Under the pieces are notes generated by a model that ran no database searches, had not been told where the DNA came from, and saw nothing but the letters and a program-made list of their open reading frames with translations. From Actinoplanes sp. NBC_00393 (GTDB taxonomy: Bacteria; Actinomycetota; Actinomycetes; Mycobacteriales; Micromonosporaceae), in assembly GCF_036053395.1 (NCBI RefSeq), contig NZ_CP107942.1:9910001-9974000 (forward strand): a stretch of 64,000 nucleotides of DNA, read 5' to 3'. This document shows, piece by piece, positions 52,569-61,664 of this stretch. The translations under genes and the position numbers were made by a program. Every line of letters starts with the position of its first letter. Positions within the stretch are counted from its first letter, which is position 1.

Positions 52569-54449
52569 GTGCCTGGACCGCTCGACCCCGGCGTGAACGT
52601 GATCGGATCGACTGATCCGAGCCGCATCCGCAACTTCTGCATCATCGCTCACATCGACCACGGCAAGTCGACGCTGGCCGACCGGATGCTGCAGATCACC
52701 GGGGTGGTCGACCCGCGCCAGATGCGCGCGCAGTACCTCGACCGGATGGACATCGAACGCGAGCGCGGCATCACCATCAAGTCGCAGGCCGTGCGCATGC
52801 CCTGGACGGTTCGCGAGGGCGACCAGACCGGCGAGACCGCCGTGCTCAACATGATCGACACGCCGGGGCACGTCGACTTCACGTATGAGGTCTCCCGCAG
52901 CCTGGCCGCCTGTGAGGGCGCGATCCTGCTGGTCGACGCCGCACAGGGGATCGAGGCGCAGACCCTCGCCAACCTGTACCTGGCGATGGAGAACGACCTG
53001 CACATCATCCCGGTGCTCAACAAGATCGACCTGCCGGCCGCGCAGCCCGAGAAGTACGCGGAGGAGCTCGCCAAGCTGATCGGCGTCGAGCCGAGCGACG
53101 TCCTGCGGGTCTCCGGCAAGACCGGTGTCGGCGTGGACCACCTGCTCGACGAGATCGTCCGGCAGTTCCAGCCGCCGGAGGGTGACGCCGCCGCCCCGGC
53201 CCGCGCGATGATCTTCGACTCGGTGTACGACGTGTATCGCGGTGTCGTCACCTACGTCCGGGTGATCGACGGGCGGATCGAGGCTCGCGACCGGATCAAG
53301 ATGATGTCCACCGGCGCGGTGCACGAGCTGCTCGAGATCGGTGTCGTCTCGCCGGAGATGGAGAAGGCCGGAGCGCTCGGCGTCGGCGAGGTCGGCTACC
53401 TGATCACCGGGGTGAAGGACGTCCGGCAGTCCAAGGTGGGTGACACCGTCACCGGCAACAACCGGCCGGCGAAGGAAGCTCTCGGCGGCTACAAGGACCC
53501 GAAGCCGATGGTCTACTCGGGTCTGTATCCGATCGACGGCTCGGACTACCCGGCCCTGCGGGACGCCCTCGACAAGCTGAAGCTCAACGACGCGGCCCTC
53601 ACCTACGAGCCGGAGACGTCGGCGGCGCTCGGCTTCGGGTTCCGGGTCGGCTACCTCGGCCTGCTGCACCTGGAGATCATCGGCGAGCGGCTGGAGCGCG
53701 AGTTCGGCCTCGACCTGATCTCGACCGCGCCGAACGTGGTCTACCAGGTGATCACCGAGGACGCGAACGAGACGGTGGTCACCAACCCGAGCGAGTTCCC
53801 CAACGGGAAGATCGCGGAGATCCACGAGCCGGTGGTCCGGGCCACCGTCCTGGTGCCCAACGAGTACGTGGGCGCCGTCATGGAGCTGTGCCAGAGCCGC
53901 CGGGGCAGCCTGCTCGGCATGGAGTACCTGTCCTCCGAACGGGTGGAACTGCGCTACACGCTCCCGCTCGCGGAGATCATTTTCGACTTCTTCGACCAGT
54001 TGAAGAGCAAGACCAAGGGGTACGCGTCGCTGGACTACGAGCCCTCCGGTGAGCAGGTCGCCGACCTGGTGAAGGTGGACATCCTGCTGCACGGTGAGCC
54101 GGTGGACGCGTTCAGTGCCATCGTGCACAAGGACAAGGCGTACTCGTACGGCACGACGATCGCCGCCAAGCTGCAGAAACTCATTCCGCGCCAGCAGTTC
54201 GAGGTGCCCATCCAGGCGGCCATCGGCAGCCGGATCATCGCCCGCGAGACGATCCGCGCGATCCGTAAGGATGTGCTGGCGAAGTGCTACGGCGGTGACA
54301 TCAGCCGGAAGCGGAAGCTGCTGGAGAAGCAGAAGGAAGGCAAGAAGCGGATGAAGATGGTCGGCCGGGTGGAGGTGCCCCAGGAGGCCTTCATCGCCGC
54401 GCTGTCCACGTCTGAAGCGGGCGACGCCAAGGGGGCGGGCAAGAAGTAG
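52569..54449 (+). CDS. lepA: Elongation factor 4 (LepA)
   Basis: A translational GTPase that acts on stalled or assembling ribosomes; 626 residues. G1 is AHIDHGKST at 27-35, DTPGHVD is G3 and NKIDLP is G4. The LepA-specific C-terminal domain is intact ([22 protein letters not shown] split in family positions, then [17 protein letters not shown]). Start GTG 52569 fits relatives ([20 protein letters not shown]). An in-frame ATG at 52527 is possible. The tandem repeat before it may be part of the mRNA leader. Confidence 0.95.
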   Translation: MPGPLDPGVNVIGSTDPSRIRNFCIIAHIDHGKSTLADRMLQITGVVDPRQMRAQYLDRMDIERERGITIKSQAVRMPWTVREGDQTGETAVLNMIDTPGHVDFTYEVSRSLAACEGAILLVDAAQGIEAQTLANLYLAMENDLHIIPVLNKIDLPAAQPEKYAEELAKLIGVEPSDVLRVSGKTGVGVDHLLDEIVRQFQPPEGDAAAPARAMIFDSVYDVYRGVVTYVRVIDGRIEARDRIKMMSTGAVHELLEIGVVSPEMEKAGALGVGEVGYLITGVKDVRQSKVGDTVTGNNRPAKEALGGYKDPKPMVYSGLYPIDGSDYPALRDALDKLKLNDAALTYEPETSAALGFGFRVGYLGLLHLEIIGERLEREFGLDLISTAPNVVYQVITEDANETVVTNPSEFPNGKIAEIHEPVVRATVLVPNEYVGAVMELCQSRRGSLLGMEYLSSERVELRYTLPLAEIIFDFFDQLKSKTKGYASLDYEPSGEQVADLVKVDILLHGEPVDAFSAIVHKDKAYSYGTTIAAKLQKLIPRQQFEVPIQAAIGSRIIARETIRAIRKDVLAKCYGGDISRKRKLLEKQKEGKKRMKMVGRVEVPQEAFIAALSTSEAGDAKGAGKK

Positions 54450-54527
54450 ACACCGAGGGGCCGGGCGCGAAGTAGGCGCTTGAGCGCGCTCCAGGGGTGG
54501 GAGCGGTTCCAAAAAGAAAATAGGGCG

Positions 54528-54553
54528 GTTTGAGTTTTTGAGAGGTCGGGAAC
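54528..54553 (+). promoter_or_regulatory. Candidate SigB-type promoter of the GlsB-like gene
   Basis: GTTT (54528-54531) and GGGAAC (54548-54553) are 16 bases apart. The SigB/SigF consensus is GTTT with GGGTA(T/C), so one base differs in the -10. The leader would be about 40 bases, ending in the Shine-Dalgarno GAGGAGGAAC. GlsB/YmgE-type genes are often stress-induced. Confidence 0.4.
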
Positions 54554-54604
54554 TCAGGGGCTCGACGGACGCAACCCATTGCTCCACCCCCGAGGAGGAA
54601 CCTC

Positions 54605-54886
54605 ATGGAACTGACGCTCACCGGAATCATCGTCGCTCTCATCGTCGGCCTCGTCATCGGCGCGCTCGGCCGGCTCGTGGTACCGGGCCGGCAGAACATC
54701 CCGATCTGGCTGACCATGGTCGTCGGTGTGGTCGCCGCCCTGCTGGGCACCGTGATCGCCCGGGCGGCCGGTGTCGCTGACACCGCCGGTTTCGACTGGA
54801 TCGAGTTCTTCTTCCAGGTGGTCCTGGCCGCGATCGGTGTGGCCCTGGTCGCCGGCGTCGGCGGTCGCCGTCGCCTCACCCGGTAA
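54605..54886 (+). CDS. GlsB/YeaQ/YmgE family membrane protein
   Basis: A 93-residue protein with three hydrophobic helices (about 5-24, 33-52 and 65-86). The family pattern IGALGRLVVPGRQNI is seen at 18-32. The name transglycosylase-associated is historical; the role is unknown, though relatives are general stress proteins. GAGGAGGAAC stands 5 bases before the ATG. Confidence 0.87.
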   Translation: MELTLTGIIVALIVGLVIGALGRLVVPGRQNIPIWLTMVVGVVAALLGTVIARAAGVADTAGFDWIEFFFQVVLAAIGVALVAGVGGRRRLTR

Positions 54887-55234
54887 TTCGGATCGCATCG
54901 TCAGAAACGCCGGCCCCGCCCCCGCGGGCCGGCGTTTCGGCGTATCCGGGCCCGGCCAGAATGCGGTCGTAAGGAAAGGCCGCTCAGAGCCGGGAATGCG
55001 GCTACCGGAACAGCGGGCCCGGCCGAAAGTCCGGCCGGGCCGGCGAAGGCCCGCGGCGGTGAGGCGGGATCGGTCCGGGCAGCAGGCGACAACCCAGCCG
55101 GAATGGGGCCGAATCGGAAGTTGGAGAGGCCGACCATGCGGGACGCGGCCGGGCGGAGAAGGGGCCGGGCGGAGAAGGGGCCGGGCGGAGAAGGGGCCGG
55201 GCGGAGAAAGGGCCGGGCGGAGAAGGGCCGGGGG
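54887..55234. other. Intergenic region with GC-rich arms and a G-rich repeat
   Basis: A space of 348 bases between two converging genes. It holds several GGCCCGGCC-type palindromes and the repeat at 55147-55226. No gene is recognised. Confidence 0.5.
55147..55226 (+). repeat. 16-bp G-rich tandem repeat (5 copies)
   Basis: The unit GGGGCCGGGCGGAGAA repeats with period 16 (GGAGAA at 55155, 55171, 55187, 55203 and 55219). Runs of three or four G spaced by 2 to 7 bases could form G-quadruplexes on the plus strand. It ends 9 bases before the stop of the converging GAF-PAS gene. Confidence 0.88.
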
Positions 55235-56866
55235 TCAGTAGCGGAACTTGTGCTGGGCGCTGCGGCGGTTGACCTGGGCCGGCTGGTCGCTTGCCTGGTC
55301 GGCCAGCGGGCGTCGCTCGAAGGGGTCGTGGCGGTCGGTGATGTCGAGCATCGTCACCACCAGGCCCTGGACCAGGCGGTCTTCGCGCAGGTCGCGGTAC
55401 GTCATCTCGACCAGCACCTGCGTGTGATCCGGCCGCCGCAGCGCGCAGAACACCGTTCCGTCGCCCTCGGCGGTCAGGGCGCGCCGGACCCGGGCGCGGT
55501 CGTCCGGATGGACCAGGTCGTCCAAGGCGGTGAGCGGCGGCAGCTCGTCGGCGTCGAGCAGGCGCCGCAGGGCCGGGCTCGCGTAGCGGACCCGCTGGTC
55601 GGAGTCGATCACCGCCATGATCTCCGCAGTGTTCGGGATCACCGTGCGCAGGTAGATGTCGCTGTCCCGGCGGCCGATCGCCTCGACCAGGGTGATCCGG
55701 TCCAGGGCGAGGGCGGCCTCCCCGGCCAGCACCTCCAGGGCGTCGCGGCCGGCGACCAGGGCATCTTTGCGCCCGGTCAGGATCAGCGCGCCGCCGCTGG
55801 GGCGGGCCACCGCCAGCGGTTCCAGCCGCAGCGGGCAGATCAGGGTGCGTTCCTCCGGCTCGTCGGCCTGCGCCCACCAGCTGCGCGACTCCGAGCCGGG
55901 CGGGGCGGGCGGCAGCCCGAGGGAGGCGAGCCGGCCGTCGTCGGTGGCGAGCATCACCCGGCGGACCGCGTGGGAAGGAAGGAGCCGGTCGACCGCGGCG
56001 CGGACCGCGGTCTCGACGGCGGGCGCGTCGGCCGCGGCGACCAGGGCGGTGTTGGCCGTACGCAATCCGTGCTCGCGGGTCAGCGCCTGACTGTGCTGGT
56101 GGATCACGTCGGCCAGCCGGGTGATGGTGAGCGCCATGGTGACCGCGGTGGTGACGGCGATCACCAATCCGTCGCGGATCGTCCCGGAGAGCGCCTCGAT
56201 CAGCAGCACGACCGGCGGTGTCGCGGCGGAGGCGGCCAGCAGCACACTCCAGCGGAACCGGCCCGGCTCCGGCTGCGGCGCGCGTGGTTCGGTGAGACGC
56301 GCCATCGACGGGTGCAGGGCGGACAGGCCCCAGGCCAGATACAGCACCACGTACGCCGACTCGGCGGCGAGAGTGCGGGTGAGCGGGAACGCGATGTCGC
56401 CGGCCAGCAGACCGACGGCGCCGGCGAGCAGCAGCAGCGCCGCCATATTGCGGCGATCGGCCACGACCAGCCGGATCGCGACGCCGAGAAGTAGCAGGCC
56501 GCCGATGACGTCGGCGGCGTTGACCGCGCCGAGCTGACCGCCCGAGCCGATTACGAAGACCCAGATCACCAGCAGGCTGGAGCAGGTGACCGCGAGCAGG
56601 TCGATGAGCCGGGCCCGGTCGACGAGCAGCGCACCGCCGCGGGTGAACTGCAGCAGGCTCAGCACGACCAGGCCGAACATCAGGAGGTAGCAGGCGTCGG
56701 CGAGATCCATCCGCCGGTGCTCGTAGCAGACGTCGCCGGCGGCCAGCGCGGCGACGGCGCCGGCGAGCAGGAACCACGGCGCTTTTCGGGCCGGGCGATA
56801 CCGGTAGATCCCGGTCAGGATCGCGGCGACACTCCCCGCACCCAGCAGGATCCATTCGGCCGCCAT
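55235..56866 (-). CDS. Multi-helix membrane sensor with GAF and PAS domains, no output domain
   Basis: A 543-residue protein. About eight hydrophobic helices fill the first ~240 residues. A GAF-like domain follows (about 265-400: NTALVAAADAPAVETAVRAA), then a PAS domain (about 400-515: DSDIYLRTVIPNTAEIMAVI). This architecture is the front part of the large GGDEF-EAL cyclic-di-GMP proteins of Actinoplanes-like bacteria, but here the protein ends after the PAS domain (RRSAQHKFRY). It may be a stand-alone sensor or a truncated gene. ATG 56866 was chosen; GTG 56872 is also in frame. Confidence 0.85.
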   Translation of the reverse strand: MAAEWILLGAGSVAAILTGIYRYRPARKAPWFLLAGAVAALAAGDVCYEHRRMDLADACYLLMFGLVVLSLLQFTRGGALLVDRARLIDLLAVTCSSLLVIWVFVIGSGGQLGAVNAADVIGGLLLLGVAIRLVVADRRNMAALLLLAGAVGLLAGDIAFPLTRTLAAESAYVVLYLAWGLSALHPSMARLTEPRAPQPEPGRFRWSVLLAASAATPPVVLLIEALSGTIRDGLVIAVTTAVTMALTITRLADVIHQHSQALTREHGLRTANTALVAAADAPAVETAVRAAVDRLLPSHAVRRVMLATDDGRLASLGLPPAPPGSESRSWWAQADEPEERTLICPLRLEPLAVARPSGGALILTGRKDALVAGRDALEVLAGEAALALDRITLVEAIGRRDSDIYLRTVIPNTAEIMAVIDSDQRVRYASPALRRLLDADELPPLTALDDLVHPDDRARVRRALTAEGDGTVFCALRRPDHTQVLVEMTYRDLREDRLVQGLVVTMLDITDRHDPFERRPLADQASDQPAQVNRRSAQHKFRY

Positions 56867-56985
56867 CAACACGCTCTACTTAGTACCAGCGCGGTAGCGC
56901 AGTGTCCATGTCGATATATACACAGCGCAACCCGTGTTTCCGTCTCCGAAAAATTACGGTTAGTCACCGATAGTTGCGGACGGGT

Positions 56986-57846
56986 CTAACTGAAGACCTC
57001 CGCCACCACCTGGCTCGTCACACTGCCGCTGCCGTCGGTGACCGGCTGCCACTTTCCCTCCGGCGCGTGCCATTCCAGGTCGCCGAAACGTACCCGTTCG
57101 AGGCCGGTGGCGGAGGCGTGCGAGACCAGCCAGTGCGCGTACCGCCAGCCGATGTTGGCGTTCGCCACCTCGACCGTGAGGCCGGCTGCCCGGGCGGCCG
57201 GCGCCGTGCTCGGCAGCTTCTTGCCCCAGTCCAGCTTGAGGCTGGCCAGCAGCGTGGTGGCCGCCTCGGCGCCGCGCACCGCCGGGGTGCCGCTGACCGT
57301 GCACTCCACCGCGCCGGTGGCCCGGCCGGTCAGCGCGGCGGCGAGCACCCGGGACTCGTCGGCCCACTTCTCGTACGCCTCCGGGTACGCCGACCGCTGC
57401 ACCTTCTGCGCGGCGTCGGTGACTCGCATCTCCTGCCAGCCCTTGACCTTCTTGAGCCCGGAGTAGAACTTGCCCGCCGCGTACCGAGGGTCCTTGATCT
57501 GCTCGACCGTGCCCCAGCCCTGGCTGGGCCGCTGCTGGAACAGCCCGACCGAGTCGCGGTCGCCGTCGTCCAGATTCTCCAGCTTGGACTCCTGGAAGGC
57601 GGTCGCAAGCGCGATCACCACGGCCTGCTCGGGCATCCCGCGGCGCACGCCGACCGCGGCGATCGTCGCCGCGTTGGCCATCTGGACCGTGTCGAGGGTC
57701 ACCTCACCGTCGGCTTTGACCGTGCACGCGGGACCGAGCCGTGGCAGCTGCAGGTTGCCGGCCAGAGTGTTCACCACCACGACCACGCCGAGCACTCCGA
57801 CGAGGGCAAGCAGGGTGACGACACCCACCAGTGGCTTCGCTCGCAC
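56986..57846 (-). CDS. Membrane-anchored lysozyme-like protein
   Basis: A 286-residue protein. It has an N-terminal membrane anchor (about 7-28) and then an outer domain that resembles the lytic transglycosylase/lysozyme fold: ATAFQESKLENLDDGDRDSVG split by the catalytic-type Glu, then GLFQQRPSQGWGT. It may cut or bind peptidoglycan. The C-terminal ~90 residues are a second small domain. GTG 57846 has GGAGG 6 bases upstream; GTG 57852 would overlap that site. Similarity to lysozymes is judged by motif only. Confidence 0.8.
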   Translation of the reverse strand: MRAKPLVGVVTLLALVGVLGVVVVVNTLAGNLQLPRLGPACTVKADGEVTLDTVQMANAATIAAVGVRRGMPEQAVVIALATAFQESKLENLDDGDRDSVGLFQQRPSQGWGTVEQIKDPRYAAGKFYSGLKKVKGWQEMRVTDAAQKVQRSAYPEAYEKWADESRVLAAALTGRATGAVECTVSGTPAVRGAEAATTLLASLKLDWGKKLPSTAPAARAAGLTVEVANANIGWRYAHWLVSHASATGLERVRFGDLEWHAPEGKWQPVTDGSGSVTSQVVAEVFS

Positions 57847-57951
57847 CCGCACCTCCTCTGTCGCCGGACGCCAAGCCTAGACAACGAGCGCTCAAGGCCC
57901 GGCGTGACTGCCACCGGGCCACCCAACGGAGTCGATCAAAAGGTCGGGAGG

Positions 57952-58692
57952 TCAGGTCAGCCAGGACGGGTCCCGCTTCTCCCGGACGGCGGCCACGCCC
58001 TCGCGACCTTCGGCCGATTTGAAGTATCCGGCGGAGCGCTCGGCGAGATCCACCAATTCGGCTCGGATCGGCTCCTTACGCGTACGCCGCAGCAGTTGTT
58101 TGGTCCCGGCCAGCGCGAGCGGCCCGCCGCGGATGAGGGATGCGCAGTACCTGCTCACCGTGCCGTCCAGATCCTCGGCCGCGACCGCGGCCGTGACCAG
58201 ACCGATCTCCGCGGCCCGCGGGCCGTCGAAGACGTCGCCGGTCAGGTAGAGCTCGGCCGCGGCCCGTGGTGACAGCCGCGGCAGGACCGTCGAGCTGATC
58301 ACCGCCGGGATCACGCCCAGCCGGACCTCGGTGAACGCGAACGTCGCGTCCGTCGTGCAGACCGCGATGTCGGCGGCGCCGATCAGGCCGAGACCGCCGG
58401 CCCGGGCCGCCCCGCCGATCCGCGCGACCACCGGCTTGGGGAACTCCCAGAGCGCGGCGAGAACGTCGGCGAGCATCTCGGCGGGCAGCTTGTCGCCGGG
58501 ACGGGCGGCAGCGGTCTCCTTCAGATCGACGCCGGAGCAGAACACCGGGCCGGTGTGGGTGAGAACGACCACTCGGCACGCCGGATCGGCGGCGGCCGCG
58601 GCCAGGTCGTCGAGCAGGCCGCGCAGCACCGCGGTGGAGAGCGCGTTGCGGCTGGCCGGGTTGTCCAGAGTCAGGGTGCGGACCGGATCCAT
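57952..58692 (-). CDS. Enoyl-CoA hydratase/isomerase family protein
   Basis: A 246-residue crotonase-fold enzyme. The CoA-binding and oxyanion-hole motifs are visible: NPASRNALSTAVL, CSGVDLKE and ARIGGAARAGGLGLIGAADIA. The second catalytic Glu of true hydratases lies in the segment FTEVRLGVIPAVIS. The substrate is unknown. TAAGGT lies 7 bases before the ATG on the minus strand, so it is probably leaderless. The start codon is only 27 bases from that of the divergent hemW. Confidence 0.9.
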   Translation of the reverse strand: MDPVRTLTLDNPASRNALSTAVLRGLLDDLAAAAADPACRVVVLTHTGPVFCSGVDLKETAAARPGDKLPAEMLADVLAALWEFPKPVVARIGGAARAGGLGLIGAADIAVCTTDATFAFTEVRLGVIPAVISSTVLPRLSPRAAAELYLTGDVFDGPRAAEIGLVTAAVAAEDLDGTVSRYCASLIRGGPLALAGTKQLLRRTRKEPIRAELVDLAERSAGYFKSAEGREGVAAVREKRDPSWLT

Positions 58693-58719
58693 GTCCGGAA
58701 CCTTAACTACGCTGGACGG
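58693..58719. promoter_or_regulatory. Compact divergent leaderless promoters (enoyl-CoA hydratase / hemW)
   Basis: Minus-strand TAAGGT is at 58700-58705 (7 bases from its ATG) and plus-strand TACGCT at 58708-58713 (6 bases from its ATG). Only two bases separate the two -10 boxes, and each -35 region must lie inside or beyond the start of the other gene. Confidence 0.6.
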
Positions 58720-59919
58720 ATGGCCGGCGCACTCCCCGATGGTGAACCCGTACCCTCCGACGGGTCGCTCCCCGACGAAGCCACCAGGCAGGTGGGCAAG
58801 AACGGCTTCGCCGTCTACGTGCATGTGCCGTTCTGCGCCAGCCGCTGCGGCTACTGCGACTTCAACACCTACACGCCGGGTGAGCTGGGCGGCGGCGCGA
58901 GCCGGGAGGAGTACGCGGACACGGTCCTCAGCGAGCTGGCCCTGGCCGCGCGGGTCATCGAGCCGGCTGCGGTGGACACCGTGTTCGTGGGCGGTGGCAC
59001 GCCGACCCTGCTGGCGGCGGACGACCTGGCCCGGATCCTGGACGGCATCGACCGCACCTGGGGTCTGTCCCCGAACGCCGAGGTGACCACGGAAGCCAAT
59101 CCAGAATCTGTAGACGAAAACTATTTGTCCAGATTGCGACGAAATGGCTTCAACCGGATCTCGCTCGGCATGCAGTCGGCCGCCGAGAACGTCCTCCGCG
59201 TCCTGGACCGCAAGCACACCGCCGGCCGGGCGCCCCAGGCCGCGACGGAAGCGCGCGAGGCCGGGTTCGAGCACGTCAACCTCGACCTGATCTACGGGAC
59301 GCCGGGGGAGACCGCGGAGGACTTCGCCAGATCACTCGACACCGTGATCGGCGCGGGGGTGGACCACGTCAGCGCGTACGCCCTGATCGTCGAGGACGGC
59401 ACGAGGATGGCGGCCCGGATGCGCCGGGGTGAGCTGCCCTACCCCGAGGACGACGTCGCCGCCGACCGGTACCTCGCCGCCGAGGCGGCCCTGACCGGGG
59501 CCGGCTTCGACTGGTACGAAGTGTCCAACTGGGCGAAGAACGGCGGAAACTGCCGGCACAACGAGCTGTACTGGACCGGCGCCGACTGGTGGGGGCTGGG
59601 ACCGGGCGCGCACAGCCACGTCGGCGGGGTGCGCTGGTGGAACGTCAAGCATCCGGCGGCGTACGCGAAACGCCTGGCCGCCGGCGAGTCACCGGGCCAT
59701 GGGCGGGAGCTGCTGACCGACGAGGACCGGCACATGGAGGACGTGATGCTCCGGGTGCGGCTGCGCGAGGGCATCCCGCTCGACCGGGTGGACCGGGCGG
59801 GCGCCGCACAGGCTCTGGAGGACGGTCTGCTGGACCCGGAGGCTTACCGGGCCGGGCGGCTGGTGCTGACCCTGCGCGGACGGCTGCTGGCCGACGCAGT
59901 GATCCGCGACGTGTTGTGA
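58720..59919 (+). CDS. hemW: Radical SAM heme chaperone HemW
   Basis: A heme chaperone related to HemN, 399 residues, often annotated as coproporphyrinogen III oxidase. The iron-sulfur motif CASRCGYC has Cys39, Cys43 and Cys46. GGGTPTLL, EANPESVDENYL and RISLGMQSAAENVLRVLDR are conserved. The extra cysteine of HemN is missing, as in HemW. TACGCT lies 6 bases before the ATG. A stretch of AT-rich, rare codons is present at 59092-59151. Confidence 0.95.
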   Translation: MAGALPDGEPVPSDGSLPDEATRQVGKNGFAVYVHVPFCASRCGYCDFNTYTPGELGGGASREEYADTVLSELALAARVIEPAAVDTVFVGGGTPTLLAADDLARILDGIDRTWGLSPNAEVTTEANPESVDENYLSRLRRNGFNRISLGMQSAAENVLRVLDRKHTAGRAPQAATEAREAGFEHVNLDLIYGTPGETAEDFARSLDTVIGAGVDHVSAYALIVEDGTRMAARMRRGELPYPEDDVAADRYLAAEAALTGAGFDWYEVSNWAKNGGNCRHNELYWTGADWWGLGPGAHSHVGGVRWWNVKHPAAYAKRLAAGESPGHGRELLTDEDRHMEDVMLRVRLREGIPLDRVDRAGAAQALEDGLLDPEAYRAGRLVLTLRGRLLADAVIRDVL

Positions 59920-59951
59920 GGCGCGCCGGACCGTGCCCGGCGCGTCCGGGG

Positions 59952-60455
59952 TCACTTGATGATCGAGATGTTCAAGGGGTAGCGGAACGGCTGGTTGCCG
60001 GTCGCCTTGAACCCGGCGATCAGGGGCACGATCCAGGCGATCAGCCAGGCCACGGGGACGATGACGAAACCGACGAGGACGCACATCAGGAAGTAGCCGA
60101 GCACGGTGATGATCGACCAGAGGATCTGGAAGTTCAGGGCCTGCGCCGCCTCGGCGCGGACCGCCGGCGACTGGCTGCCCCGCGACAGGAACGCGATGAG
60201 CGGCATCACCCAGCCGAGCGTGCTGCCGGTCAGGAACGCCAGGAGTGCGCTGATGAAGTGGGTCAGCTGGATCCAGCTGCGGTCGTCGGCCGCCGGGGGT
60301 GGCGGGTATCCGTACCCGTAACCCGGCTGCTGGTAGCCCGGCGGCGGTGGTGGCGGGGGCGGATAGCCGCCGGCGCCGGAGGTCGGCGGGATGTACGGCG
60401 GAGGTGGGAAGTCCCCGGGATTGCCGTCACCGGAGGGACGAGGCGGTTCGATCAT
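59952..60455 (-). CDS. DUF4870 membrane protein
   Basis: A 167-residue protein. The N-terminal 58 residues are Pro/Gly/Tyr-rich and cytoplasmic. The DUF4870 domain follows with two to four helices (HFISALLAFLTGSTLGWVMPLIAFL, then a second pair with WSIITVLGYFLMCVLVGFVI). RAEAAQALNFQI is the family signature. The function is unknown. TAGCGT lies 6 bases before the ATG on the minus strand. Confidence 0.9.
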   Translation of the reverse strand: MIEPPRPSGDGNPGDFPPPPYIPPTSGAGGYPPPPPPPPGYQQPGYGYGYPPPPAADDRSWIQLTHFISALLAFLTGSTLGWVMPLIAFLSRGSQSPAVRAEAAQALNFQILWSIITVLGYFLMCVLVGFVIVPVAWLIAWIVPLIAGFKATGNQPFRYPLNISIIK

Positions 60456-60561
60456 GGTGACACGCTAGATCCGCTGCTCACTCCGGCTGAGCCCGCCCTC
60501 CCCGGCACGTCTGCACCCGGTCCTACTTTCGATCATCGCGTAGCTGCCCGGCGCGACGTAG

Positions 60562-60590
60562 ACTGGCACTCTATCCGCGGGAGTGCCAGT
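60562..60590. promoter_or_regulatory. CIRCE operator of hrcA-dnaJ
   Basis: ACTGGCACTC-N9-GAGTGCCAGT, perfect 10-bp arms and the standard 9-base spacer. It matches the CIRCE consensus TTAGCACTC-N9-GAGTGCTAA at most positions. TAGACT (60559-60564) overlaps the left arm as -10, so HrcA binding would block RNA polymerase. Confidence 0.93.
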
Positions 60591-60606
60591 CAGGGGGAGG
60601 GGTCAT

Positions 60607-61629
60607 ATGAGTCTGGATGACCGCAAGCTCGAGGTGCTCCGGGCGATCGTCGAGGACTACGTCGAGACCCGGGAGCCGGTCGGCAGCAAGGCTCTCGTGG
60701 AGCGCCACCAGCTCGGCGTCTCGCCGGCCACGGTCCGCAACGACATGGCCGTGCTGGAGGAGGAGGGCTACATCCGGCAGCCGCACACCAGTGCCGGCCG
60801 GGTGCCCACCGACGCCGGTTACCGGCTCTTCGTCGACCGGTTGACCCGGATCAAGCCGCTCAGCCCGGCCGAGCGCCGTGCGATCGAGCGTTTCATGGTG
60901 GGCGCGGTCGACCTCGACGACGTGGTGCACCGCACTGTCCGGTTGCTGGCTCAGCTCACCCGGCAGGTCGCCGTGGTGCAGTATCCGAGCCTGTCCCGCT
61001 CCGCTGTGCGCCATCTGGAACTTGTCCCGATTTCCACCACCCGGCTGATGTTCGTGATGATCACCGACACCGGCCGGGTCGAGCAGCGCCTGGTGGAGAT
61101 GCCCGGCCCGCTCCCGCCCGAGGACGTCTGGGAGCTGCGGCGCCGGGTCAACGAGAAACTTGCTGGTCAGCGACTCGCCGACGCGCCGCCTCTGGTGCAG
61201 AACCTGGTCGACGAGTGCGCGCCCGAGCGCCGCGGCGACATGGCCTGTCTCGCCTCGGTGCTGCTGGAGACCCTCGTCGAGCGCAGTGAGGAGCGCCTCG
61301 CGCTGGCGGGTACTGCCAACTTGACACGCGGCGGTGTGCTGGACTTCCAGGGCACGCTGCGCCCCGTCCTCGAAGCCCTCGAGGAGGAGGTCATCCTGCT
61401 CAAGCTCATCGGCGACCTCGAGCCCAGCACCACCCGGGTCCGGATCGGCGACGAGAACGAGATCGACAACCTGCGGTCCGCGTCCGTGGTGAGCAGCGGT
61501 TACGGACCGGGTGCGACGATCGTTGGTGGGCTCGGTGTGCTGGGCCCGACCCGCATGGATTACCCGGGCACCATCGCTACTGTTCGTGCAGTGGCACGCT
61601 ACGTTGGCGACCTGTTGGCACAGAATTGA
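60607..61629 (+). CDS. hrcA: Heat-inducible repressor HrcA
   Basis: A 340-residue repressor of heat-shock genes that binds CIRCE. It has an N-terminal winged helix ([36 protein letters not shown]) and a GAF-like core ([20 protein letters not shown]), ending with [17 protein letters not shown]. The ATG was chosen because of GGGGGAGGGG 5 bases upstream and the family start SLDDRK. It should repress itself and dnaJ through the CIRCE at 60562. Confidence 0.96.
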   Translation: MSLDDRKLEVLRAIVEDYVETREPVGSKALVERHQLGVSPATVRNDMAVLEEEGYIRQPHTSAGRVPTDAGYRLFVDRLTRIKPLSPAERRAIERFMVGAVDLDDVVHRTVRLLAQLTRQVAVVQYPSLSRSAVRHLELVPISTTRLMFVMITDTGRVEQRLVEMPGPLPPEDVWELRRRVNEKLAGQRLADAPPLVQNLVDECAPERRGDMACLASVLLETLVERSEERLALAGTANLTRGGVLDFQGTLRPVLEALEEEVILLKLIGDLEPSTTRVRIGDENEIDNLRSASVVSSGYGPGATIVGGLGVLGPTRMDYPGTIATVRAVARYVGDLLAQN

Positions 61630-61664
61630 CGGATTCGCGCAGACGATTGAGGACTCCAAACCCC

